64,000 nucleotides of DNA, taken from the NCBI GenBank assembly GCA_945285405.1, contig CALYQJ010000008.1:1-64000 (forward strand), in the 5' to 3' direction. Shown one piece after another: positions 57,085-64,000 of the stretch. The position numbers and the translations under genes were made by a program. The notes below the pieces were generated by a model. That model did no database searches. It saw only the letters and a program-made list of their open reading frames with translations, and had not been told where the DNA came from. Source of the stretch: an uncultured Lactobacillaceae bacterium (lineage in GTDB: Bacteria > Bacillota > Bacilli > Lactobacillales > Lactobacillaceae). Position 1 is the stretch's first letter. Each line of letters starts with the position of its first letter.

Positions 57085-57685
57085 TAATTCATATCAATTT
57101 TTTAGTAGATTAGAAGAAAAACAATTATCAACTAAACGATATCATCATTGCCTTGGGGTTGCAAAAACGGCTGAACAATTGGCAAAAAAATATCAAGTGA
57201 ATTCCAAAAAAGCTAAATTAGCTGGTCTTTTACATGATTTTTATAAAGAAACCCCTAAAGAGATTTTTATTAATTTAATAAAGCAAAATCATTATAATCC
57301 TGACCTTTTAAATTATAATTTGGGAGTTTGGCATGGATTTTTAGGAGCGGATTTATTGCAGCATGAATATCATGTTACTGACATTGAAATTTTAAATGCA
57401 GTTCGTTATCATACAATTTCAGATCCTCAAATGGATACTTTAGCTAAAATTGTTTTTGTAGCTGATTATATTGAACCGCATCGTAACTTTAAGGAAGTAG
57501 AATTAGCAAGAAAAATTGCTAATAAAAATCTTGACGCGGCCGTACTATTCGAAATTATAAATAGTGTTAATCTTTTGATGAATCAAGGCAAGAAAGTGCA
57601 TCCTCAAATGTTATTAACTTATAATACTCTTTACACAAAAGATTCAACCGCTTATAAATTGATTAAAAAAATGGAGGAAAATTGA
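57077..57685 (+). CDS. HD-domain phosphohydrolase YqeK
   Basis: 202 residues. HD motif: RYHHCLGVAKTA, LAGLLHDFYKE (HD), HGFLGADLL and VFVADYIEPHR. YqeK-type enzymes cleave diadenosine tetraphosphate symmetrically. Gene order nadD-yqeK-rsfS is standard. Overlaps both neighbours. Confidence 0.94.
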   Translation: MPDNSYQFFSRLEEKQLSTKRYHHCLGVAKTAEQLAKKYQVNSKKAKLAGLLHDFYKETPKEIFINLIKQNHYNPDLLNYNLGVWHGFLGADLLQHEYHVTDIEILNAVRYHTISDPQMDTLAKIVFVADYIEPHRNFKEVELARKIANKNLDAAVLFEIINSVNLLMNQGKKVHPQMLLTYNTLYTKDSTAYKLIKKMEEN

Positions 57686-58050
57686 CCAATTTGTTAAATA
57701 ATACAGTAGAAGATTTAGTAAAAAATGCCGACCAAAAACAGGCTAATAATATCATTTTACTTGACTTATCAGGCATTAGTACTTTAGCTGATTATTTTTT
57801 AATTATGGATGCAAGAAATATAAGACTATTGGAAGCTTTAAGTAAGGATTTAGTTGATATAGCCGAAAAAGATGGTTTGGATATCAAACGTGTTGAAGGG
57901 CGAGCAAAATCTGAATGGATTTTGTTAGATTTCGGAGATTTAGTTATTCATCTCTTTACTCCAGAAAAGCGCCAATTTTATAATTTGGAGCGACTTTGGA
58001 GTGCAGCAAAACAAATTAATATTAGTAAATGGTTGAATTTACATGTATAA
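57682..58050 (+). CDS. rsfS: Ribosomal silencing factor RsfS
   Basis: Binds L14 (uL14) and blocks joining of subunits in starvation. 122 residues; family motifs LLDLSGISTLADYFLI, EGRAKSEWILLDFGDLVIHLF and RQFYNLERLW are present. TTG start overlapping the yqeK stop. Confidence 0.96.
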   Translation: MTNLLNNTVEDLVKNADQKQANNIILLDLSGISTLADYFLIMDARNIRLLEALSKDLVDIAEKDGLDIKRVEGRAKSEWILLDFGDLVIHLFTPEKRQFYNLERLWSAAKQINISKWLNLHV

Positions 58051-58777
58051 GTCGTTCGCCGAAATTTACGATGAGCTAATGGATAAAAGTCTTTATTATA
58101 AATGGCTTAATTTTACTGATCGTTTTGCTCCTTTAGGTAGTAAAAAGGTTTTAGATTTAGCTTGTGGTACAGGAGATTTTTCATTTATGCTCTTAAAAGA
58201 TGGGTATAAAGTAATGGGATTAGATCTCTCGGAAGAGATGTTATCAATAGCTTCAAGTAAATTACCAGATAATGCTCGTAATATTATTTTTATTAAACAT
58301 GATATGCGTGATTTGAATGGAATTGGTAAATTTGATATTATTACCTGTTTTGCTGATTCATTAAATTATTTATATCATTTCGATGAAGTTGAAAAGGTTT
58401 TGATTAATGCTTATAAGTGTTTAAATTCTAATGGAATTTTACTTTTTGATGTAATGTCACTTTATCAAGCAGATGTTATTTACCGTAACTATTATTATAA
58501 CTATAGTGATCAAAAGAATTCATTGTTATGGAATTCTTATCCTGGTAAATTATCTCATTCAGTTATTCATGATTTGACTATTTTTAAATATGATGAGCAA
58601 GTTAAAGCATATCAAAGGTACGTTGAACAACAAAGTGAACGTGCTTATGAAATGTCTCAATATATACAAGGTTTAAAGAGAGCTGGTTTTAAGCAAATTC
58701 AAACTTTTGCTAATTTTGGATTAAAGGAAATTGATCAAAAAACAAGACGGTGGTTTTTCGTTGCCCAAAAATCTTAG
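58043..58777 (+). CDS. Class I SAM-dependent methyltransferase (YqeM)
   Basis: 244 residues. Motif I VLDLACGTGDFSF (about 35-47), acidic end of beta 2 GLDLSEEML, ITCFADSLNYL. Conserved neighbour of rsfS in Bacilli; substrate unknown. It starts within the end of rsfS and overlaps tmcAL by about 17 bases. Confidence 0.9.
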   Translation: MYKSFAEIYDELMDKSLYYKWLNFTDRFAPLGSKKVLDLACGTGDFSFMLLKDGYKVMGLDLSEEMLSIASSKLPDNARNIIFIKHDMRDLNGIGKFDIITCFADSLNYLYHFDEVEKVLINAYKCLNSNGILLFDVMSLYQADVIYRNYYYNYSDQKNSLLWNSYPGKLSHSVIHDLTIFKYDEQVKAYQRYVEQQSERAYEMSQYIQGLKRAGFKQIQTFANFGLKEIDQKTRRWFFVAQKS

Positions 58778-59870
58778 AATTGCTGGAATTATTGCCGAGT
58801 ATAATCCTTTTCATTATGGTCATGCTTGGCAAATTAAAGAAGCTAAAAAAAAAATAAATCCTGATTTAACAATTATTATTTTAGGAGGTAATTATACTCA
58901 ACGTGGAGAAATGTCTGTGCTTCGGCGGGCTGATAAAGTTAATTTGGCTTTGAATTTTGGCGCAGATTTGGTAGTTGGAATTCCTTTTTATAATAATATC
59001 CAAGCAGTTAAAGAGTTTGCTCTTGGGAGTGTCAAAGTTGCCCAGCAAGTTGGTGTAACTGACTTGGTTTTTGGAACAGAAATTCCAGAATTTCATTACC
59101 AAGAACAAGCGCATCGTTACTTTATGAGCAATTCAGCGAAGAATCCAAAAATCTCTTTAAAAAATGCTAATTTTGCAAGTAATATTGCTCAAAATTTTGC
59201 TAAATTTGATATTTCAATAAATCAATCTAATCATTTATTAGCTTTATATTATGCTATAGCAGCAGAAGAGTTAAATTTTAAAATTAATTTCATTCCTTTA
59301 AAGAGATTAACCACATCTGGAATAAGTAGTCATAAAATTAGAAAGTTACTTAAAGAAAATAGATATAAAGATTTAGTAAATTTAGTGCCCTCTGAAACTT
59401 TGTCGGTTATAATTCCGAATGCTGTAAAAAAATTTGAAAATACTTTTAAATTAGTAAAATCCCGATTACTTTTAAATGATTATAATAAATTTTCTTCATT
59501 TTTTTTATTTAATCAGGAATTATTTTATCGTTTTCATAGAGCAATAGAAGTAAGTAATTCATATGAAGAATTTATTCATATTGTAAAGACAAAACGTTAT
59601 ACTTTAACTCGAATTAAAAGAAATTACTTATATCTTTTGTTAGAAATCACCAAGGAACAAGTAATGAATTCAAATTCAATAGAAGTTTGGGGGTTTAACA
59701 AAAAGGGTCAAAAATATTTGTCTACAATAAAAAAGAAAGTAAATTTAATTACTAACCTACAAAAAAGTGTTTATCGTTATAATAAGGTTTTATATGATGA
59801 ATATCATTTTAATCAGTTTTATGATTATATAATGGATACTTCTCCTTCTAAGATAGTAATAAAGAGGTAA
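58761..59870 (+). CDS. tmcAL: tRNA(Met) cytidine acetate ligase TmcAL
   Basis: YlbM family; activates acetate with ATP to make ac4C at the wobble position of elongator tRNA-Met. The TTG at 58761 gives the family N-terminus PKNLRIAGIIAEYNPFHYGHAWQI; a TTG at 58731 is deeper in the preceding gene. Nucleotidyl motif NPFHYGH and GISSHKIRKLL (ISSTxIR-like) are intact. 369 residues, slightly short. Confidence 0.93.
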   Translation: MPKNLRIAGIIAEYNPFHYGHAWQIKEAKKKINPDLTIIILGGNYTQRGEMSVLRRADKVNLALNFGADLVVGIPFYNNIQAVKEFALGSVKVAQQVGVTDLVFGTEIPEFHYQEQAHRYFMSNSAKNPKISLKNANFASNIAQNFAKFDISINQSNHLLALYYAIAAEELNFKINFIPLKRLTTSGISSHKIRKLLKENRYKDLVNLVPSETLSVIIPNAVKKFENTFKLVKSRLLLNDYNKFSSFFLFNQELFYRFHRAIEVSNSYEEFIHIVKTKRYTLTRIKRNYLYLLLEITKEQVMNSNSIEVWGFNKKGQKYLSTIKKKVNLITNLQKSVYRYNKVLYDEYHFNQFYDYIMDTSPSKIVIKR

Positions 59871-59872
59871 AA

Positions 59873-60442
59873 ATGAAATTAACATTTGATTTTGAAAAAA
59901 TTTTAGAAAGAAAAAAAAATATCACAGTTGAAAAACAAATTAATCTAAATTCGGAAATTTTTAATCGTCAACCAACTTATCAAGCACCTAATCCTTTTAA
60001 AATTTCTGCAATTCTTCATCCAGTTCAAAATCGCTATGTTTTAGTTAATTTGAGTATTGAAGGGAATATAATTGTTCCTTCAACCAGAAGTTTGAAACCT
60101 GCTAATGTTAGAGTATCACAAAATATCACTGAGATTTTTATGCGAGAATCTGATGAACAGCAATTAGATGAAGATTATAATGAACCAGTAATCACTTATG
60201 TTGAGAATAATATGATTGATTTGTATAATATGATCGTTGATTATATTCTTCTATCAGTCCCACCGCAGGTTTTAACTTCGGAAGAACAAAAGGAAAATAT
60301 AATGCCCTATGGAGATGAGTGGCAGGTCATGTCAGAAAGTGATTTTCAACATATTAAGCATGATTCTAGAAAGCTGCCAAATCAGGAATTTAGTAAATTA
60401 GCAGCGTTAAAAAATCAACTAGATGAGGAGAATAATGAATAA
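59873..60442 (+). CDS. YceD family protein (DUF177)
   Basis: 189 residues. The family core is seen as [32 protein letters not shown] and later [20 protein letters not shown] and GDEWQVMSE. Linked to 23S rRNA accumulation and usually followed by rpmF; here gnd follows directly, so rpmF is not in its common place. AGAGGTAAAAATG as SD. Confidence 0.88.
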   Translation: MKLTFDFEKILERKKNITVEKQINLNSEIFNRQPTYQAPNPFKISAILHPVQNRYVLVNLSIEGNIIVPSTRSLKPANVRVSQNITEIFMRESDEQQLDEDYNEPVITYVENNMIDLYNMIVDYILLSVPPQVLTSEEQKENIMPYGDEWQVMSESDFQHIKHDSRKLPNQEFSKLAALKNQLDEENNE

Positions 60443-61862
60443 AAAAGCAGAAATTGGGGTCATTGGTATGGCTGTAATGGGTAAAAATTTAGCTTTGAAT
60501 ATCGAACGTAATGGTCATGTTGTAGCTATTTTTAACCGAACTGGATCAAAAACTGAAAAAGTAATTGCAGATCATCCTGATAAAAAACTAGTTCCAAGTT
60601 ATGATTTGAATAATTTTGTTAACAGTATTGCTCAACCCCGTAAAATTATTTTAATGGTTAAAGCTGGTAAACCAACGGATTCTGTGATTGATCAGTTGTT
60701 ACCTTTACTGGATCAAGGAGATATTTTAATTGATGCCGGCAATACTTATTTTGAAGATACCATACGCCGAAATGAAAAATTGGATGCTTCGGGTATTAAT
60801 TTTATTGGAATGGGTGTTTCTGGTGGTGAATTAGGAGCCCTAAATGGGCCTTCAATGATGCCAGGTGGTCAAAAATCAGCTTACAATAAGCTTGCTAACA
60901 TTTTTCAAGAAATGTCTGCAAAGGCTGAAGATGGAGCTCCATGTGTTGCTTATATTGGACCTAATGGTGCTGGCCATTATGTTAAAATGATACATAATGG
61001 TATCGAATATGGTGATATGGAGTTAATAGCTGAAACTTATAATATTATGAGGCAATTACTTGGTCTAAGCATTTCTGAATGTGCAAATATTTTTAAATCA
61101 TGGAATCAGGGTGAACTTCAAAGTTACTTAATTGAAATTACTGCCGATATTTTAACTCGTAAAGATGATTTGGGCAGTGATAAACCAATTGTTGAATTAA
61201 TTTTGGATGAGGCAGCTAATAAAGGTACAGGAAAGTGGAGTTCCCAAAATGCTTTGGAGCTAGGAGTACCTCAATCGGTTATTACAGAATCAGTTTATAG
61301 TCGTTATATTTCGTTTATGAAAGACGAGCGTGTTGCTGCTAGTAAAAAACTAAATGGTCCAAAGGTTCAGATTGTAAGTCAACAAGAAAAACAACAAATT
61401 ATTGATCAGTTGGAACAGGCTCTTTATTTTAGTAAACTAATTAGTTATGCTCAAGGATTTGAACAAATTAGAGTTGCTTCTCTAAATTATAATTGGGATA
61501 TTAATTTTGGAGAAGTAGCTAAAATTTGGCGAGCTGGTTGCATTATAAGAGCACAATTTTTACAAAATATTACTAATGCTTTTGATAAAAATCCTGATTT
61601 AAATAATTTACTTTTGGATCCTTATTTTAAAGATATTACTGAACGTTACCAAAATTCTTTAAGAAAAATTGTGGCAAGAACAGTCGAAGCTGGAATTCCG
61701 GTTCCTGTATATTCGGCAGCAATTTCTTATTATGATTCTTATCGTAGTGAAGTATTACCTGCCAATTTAATTCAAGCACAACGAGATTATTTTGGAGCTC
61801 ATACCTATCAACGTCTAGATCGAGAGGGAAACTATCATTATCCTTGGTATGAAGAACAATAA
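60435..61862 (+). CDS. gnd: 6-phosphogluconate dehydrogenase, decarboxylating
   Basis: Oxidises 6-phosphogluconate to ribulose 5-phosphate and CO2 with NADP or NAD. 475 residues from ATG 60435 behind GAGGAG; an upstream TTG-like start lies within yce[14 protein letters not shown] (cofactor), [18 protein letters not shown], and the catalytic [14 protein letters not shown] are present. Key for the phosphoketolase or pentose phosphate route of lactobacilli. A terminator follows. Confidence 0.97.
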   Translation: MNKKAEIGVIGMAVMGKNLALNIERNGHVVAIFNRTGSKTEKVIADHPDKKLVPSYDLNNFVNSIAQPRKIILMVKAGKPTDSVIDQLLPLLDQGDILIDAGNTYFEDTIRRNEKLDASGINFIGMGVSGGELGALNGPSMMPGGQKSAYNKLANIFQEMSAKAEDGAPCVAYIGPNGAGHYVKMIHNGIEYGDMELIAETYNIMRQLLGLSISECANIFKSWNQGELQSYLIEITADILTRKDDLGSDKPIVELILDEAANKGTGKWSSQNALELGVPQSVITESVYSRYISFMKDERVAASKKLNGPKVQIVSQQEKQQIIDQLEQALYFSKLISYAQGFEQIRVASLNYNWDINFGEVAKIWRAGCIIRAQFLQNITNAFDKNPDLNNLLLDPYFKDITERYQNSLRKIVARTVEAGIPVPVYSAAISYYDSYRSEVLPANLIQAQRDYFGAHTYQRLDREGNYHYPWYEEQ

Positions 61863-61883
61863 TGTGAATAGATTTAATTAAAA

Positions 61884-61918
61884 AAATAAGTTTCTCCATT
61901 AGGAGGAACTTATTTTTG
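61884..61918 (+). terminator. Terminator after gnd
   Basis: AAATAAGTTTCTCC (61884-61897), loop ATTA, GGAGGAACTTATTT (61902-61915), one G-T pair, then T. May also serve the minus-strand yidC transcript. Confidence 0.88.
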
Positions 61919-61956
61919 TGTTTAGTTAAAATAGTTTAATAAGTTAATTTTTATAC

Positions 61957-62904
61957 TTAAAGATGGTGTTGTTTACCAGCATTATGTTTTCTTAGCTCTT
62001 CTTCAGTTAAATCATTACTATGAGTGTTATTATCCGATTGTACATTGTTTGTTTGATTAATATTATTTTCATTAACTACTTCAATTATTGGATTTTCTTT
62101 TAATCTTTTATCAATTTCTTTACGAATTTGCGGTAGAATTAAATAGTTTGTGATAGCCTGTTGTACAATGTTTAAAACACCTGTTCCTAAAAAGTAAAGA
62201 CCTAATCCTGCAGGAGAAGCAAAAGTAAACAATAAAATCATTAGTGGAGAAATGATCAAAATAGATTTTGATTGTCGCTTTTGTTCAGGTGACATTGTTA
62301 ATAATGACATGTATCCTTGAATAAGATAGGTTAAGGAAGCTAAAATAACAATTAGAAGATTTGGTTTGCCTAAATGTATTCCAAAAAAACTACTTTGTTG
62401 TAACACTTTGGAATATTCAATTCCTAAAAATAATCCTGAGAAAATTGGTAATTGAATAATTAAAGTTAAACAACCTATACTTGGAATCATCTTTGTGTTA
62501 TTACGACGATAGACTTCCATCATCAACTGATTTAACCGTAATTGTTCTTCTTGATTCTTTGTTTTTTTTAATTTTTGATTGATTAAATTAATTTGCGGTT
62601 GAATTAAACGTAACTGCTCTTGCTGCATTGTTTGTTTACGAGTTTGATTAAGTCTTAAGGGTAAAATAATTAAATTAACTACTATTGTAATAATTATAAT
62701 AGCAAATCCATAACCATTTTTTCCGCCTAAAAAATTCCCTAATGAAATAATAATGTTCTGGGTAGGGATTCCAAAAACTTTATAAATGGTTCCATAAAAA
62801 AAATCAGTAGGTGGTTTTTGAATTCCAGAACCACGGCGAGAGCAAGATGTTAGAAATAGTAAAATTGGTAGTAAAGACCATGTTATAAATCTTTTGTTTT
62901 TCAA
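61957..62904 (-). CDS. yidC: Membrane protein insertase YidC (lipoprotein form)
   Basis: Inserts membrane proteins with or without Sec. Lipoprotein signal with lipobox LTSC about 20 residues from the start, then five TM segments with GYGFAIIIITIVVNLIILPLR and the conserved SPAGLGLYFLGTGVLNIVQQ. The TTG at 62904 lies 7 bases after AAAAGGA and is preferred (315 residues); an ATG at 62922 has no SD. The tail is rich in N, E and H. yidD is at 20 kb. Confidence 0.94.
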   Translation of the reverse strand: MKNKRFITWSLLPILLFLTSCSRRGSGIQKPPTDFFYGTIYKVFGIPTQNIIISLGNFLGGKNGYGFAIIIITIVVNLIILPLRLNQTRKQTMQQEQLRLIQPQINLINQKLKKTKNQEEQLRLNQLMMEVYRRNNTKMIPSIGCLTLIIQLPIFSGLFLGIEYSKVLQQSSFFGIHLGKPNLLIVILASLTYLIQGYMSLLTMSPEQKRQSKSILIISPLMILLFTFASPAGLGLYFLGTGVLNIVQQAITNYLILPQIRKEIDKRLKENPIIEVVNENNINQTNNVQSDNNTHSNDLTEEELRKHNAGKQHHL

Positions 62905-62978
62905 TCGTAAATCCTTTTCCATACTTTTATTGTAATTAAATGATTATTATATCATATAGGTTTTTGGTCTATTTGATT

Positions 62979-63254
62979 TTATATAATTCTAAAATCATGA
63001 TAAACTAAAGTTTGTGGTATTTTTGTTCTTTCCACTTTAGAAATGCGAGCCCAGGGTGAAATTTTTTTAGGTAAATTTCGAATAAAATAATTAATTAATT
63101 CAGAGTCGCCTTGTAAAGTAGCAATAACTCTGCTATCCCATTCATTATGTATTGTTCCAAATAATCCTATTTCATCAGCGAACATTTTACATGAATAACG
63201 AAATCCTACTCCTTGTACTCTACCTGAGAAAATTACTTTTTCTGTTACCATCAT
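62979..63254 (-). CDS. acyP: Acylphosphatase
   Basis: Hydrolyses acyl phosphates. 91 residues. GRVQGVGFR (11-19, catalytic R19) and N37 in GTIHNEWD, spaced 18 residues as in the family. AGGAGG lies 8 bases before the start; two ATG codons begin it. It sits divergent from the TrmH gene and before yidC. Confidence 0.95.
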   Translation of the reverse strand: MMVTEKVIFSGRVQGVGFRYSCKMFADEIGLFGTIHNEWDSRVIATLQGDSELINYFIRNLPKKISPWARISKVERTKIPQTLVYHDFRII

Positions 63255-63276
63255 AAATAAAACCTCCTAGAAATAA

Positions 63277-64000
63277 ATGATAATCGATTCAATTAAAAAT
63301 AAACATATTAAAACAATAAAAAAATTATCGCAAAAAAAATATCAAAAGAAAACTCATCAATATCTAATTGAAGGCCGTCATCTAGTGGATGAAGCTTTGA
63401 AATATGGCACACCTATTGAAGTGCTAAGCACCCCTGCTACCCAAGATAATTATACTAAAGTACAGTGTAGGTTTACTTTAATTAGCAATCAAGTTGCTAG
63501 TTTTCTTTCGGATACAATGACTCCAGAGGGTGTATTTGCGGTAATGCCTATATTTCAATCTTCTTGGACAATAGGAAATTGGATAATTTTTGATGGGTTA
63601 CAAGATCCAGGAAATGCTGGTACTATTTTACGTACTGCTGATTTTTTTAATTATCAAGGAGTTTTTTTTAGTGATAATTCAGTTTCTCCATATATGCCGA
63701 AACTTTTGAGAGCGGCTCAAGGTAGCAATTTTCACTTACAAATAATAACAGGTAATATTATTACTTTTTTAAATAAGTTACGCCAATGTCAAATTCCTAT
63801 TTTAGGAACTGTATTACACCATTCGGCTCAAAATTTAGCAAATTATCATCCGCCAAAACCTTATGCCTTAATTTTAGGTAATGAAGGTCAAGGAATAAGT
63901 AAACCTGTTGCTGAATTGATCGATCATAATGTTATTATTCCAGCAAGTGGTCAAGCTGAAAGTTTGAATGTAGCAGTAGCAGCAGGAATTTTAATGTATA
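63277..64000 (+). CDS. TrmH/SpoU family RNA methyltransferase, partial
   Basis: Runs off the right end; 241 codons are visible. SpoU_sub_bind-like start with YLIEGRHLVDEAL, then FDGLQDPGNAGTILRTADFF (motif 1), ALILGNEGQGIS (motif 2) and PASGQAESLNVAVAAGILMY (motif 3) of the knotted methyltransferase fold. Likely modifies 23S rRNA or tRNA ribose 2'-O; target not determinable. The ATG has no SD on this strand. Placement next to acyP and yidC is common in lactobacilli. Confidence 0.93.
   Translation, partial: MIIDSIKNKHIKTIKKLSQKKYQKKTHQYLIEGRHLVDEALKYGTPIEVLSTPATQDNYTKVQCRFTLISNQVASFLSDTMTPEGVFAVMPIFQSSWTIGNWIIFDGLQDPGNAGTILRTADFFNYQGVFFSDNSVSPYMPKLLRAAQGSNFHLQIITGNIITFLNKLRQCQIPILGTVLHHSAQNLANYHPPKPYALILGNEGQGISKPVAELIDHNVIIPASGQAESLNVAVAAGILMY

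Overview
The window is a gene-dense, AT-rich stretch of chromosome from a low-GC Gram-positive bacterium, almost certainly a member of the Lactobacillaceae with a streamlined genome. The grounds are synteny and gene content: tdk-prfA-prmC-sua5-(glyA slot)-upp-atp operon, mbl-epuA-yidD-rodA, SufCDSUB, ezrA-nifS-thiI-valS-radC-mreCD, DUF4044-DUF3397-mraZ-dcw cluster, sepF-yggT-ylmH-divIVA and yqeGH-nadD-yqeK-rsfS-yqeM-tmcAL-yceD. TTG starts are common, SD sites are mostly strong, and genes often overlap by 1-20 bases. The genus cannot be fixed from sequence reading alone. No insertion sequence, prophage, CRISPR array or toxin-antitoxin locus of a known kind was seen.

Layout: 1-5.3 kb holds peptidase T, MscL, a membrane acyltransferase, a nitroreductase and two small minus-strand genes. 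5.4-6.9 kb holds a threonine/serine exporter and a tRNA-Glu(CUC). 6.9-18.6 kb is a nucleotide/translation operon running into the complete F1Fo ATP synthase operon. 18.8-21.5 kb is cell shape (Mbl, RodA, YidD). 21.5-27.4 kb is the Suf Fe-S assembly operon with an unrecognised methyltransferase-like last gene. 27.5-30.4 kb holds ilvE, a universal stress protein, a 6S RNA and rpsD with an S4-type leader. 30.5-40.3 kb holds ezrA, tRNA thiolation genes, valS, radC, mreCD and a ThiT-like S component. 40.3-54.7 kb is the division and wall (dcw) cluster with MraZ operator repeats. 54.8-60.4 kb is the yqeG ribosome/NAD cluster, followed by gnd, yidC, acyP and a partial TrmH-family methyltransferase that runs off the end.

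The most interesting signals are departures from this otherwise conventional core. An intact ORF in the glyA slot looks like a serine hydroxymethyltransferase that has lost its PLP lysine. AtpB and ThrE have good SD sites but no canonical start codon at the right distance (ACG and ATA instead). A tRNA-Glu(CUC) has a U1-G72 end and no encoded CCA, and its promoter overlaps the tdk promoter back to back. A near-perfect Bacillus-type LexA palindrome lies upstream of the MraZ-controlled division cluster. Several genes expected by synteny are absent (mreB, minCD, folC, glyA proper, murA, yhbY, ileS), and a ThiT-like protein with altered ligand residues follows mreD.

Functionally the window joins energy (ATP synthase), Fe-S supply (Suf), tRNA modification (NifS/ThiI, TmcAL, Sua5), peptidoglycan synthesis (MraY, MurD, MurG, PBP, RodA) and septum assembly (FtsL, DivIB, FtsA, FtsZ, SepF, EzrA, DivIVA). 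Regulation is visible mainly at rpsD (pseudoknot leader), mraZ (10-bp repeats) and the divergent tdk/tRNA promoters. Motif, SD and hairpin calls were made by eye; no database search or folding program was run.
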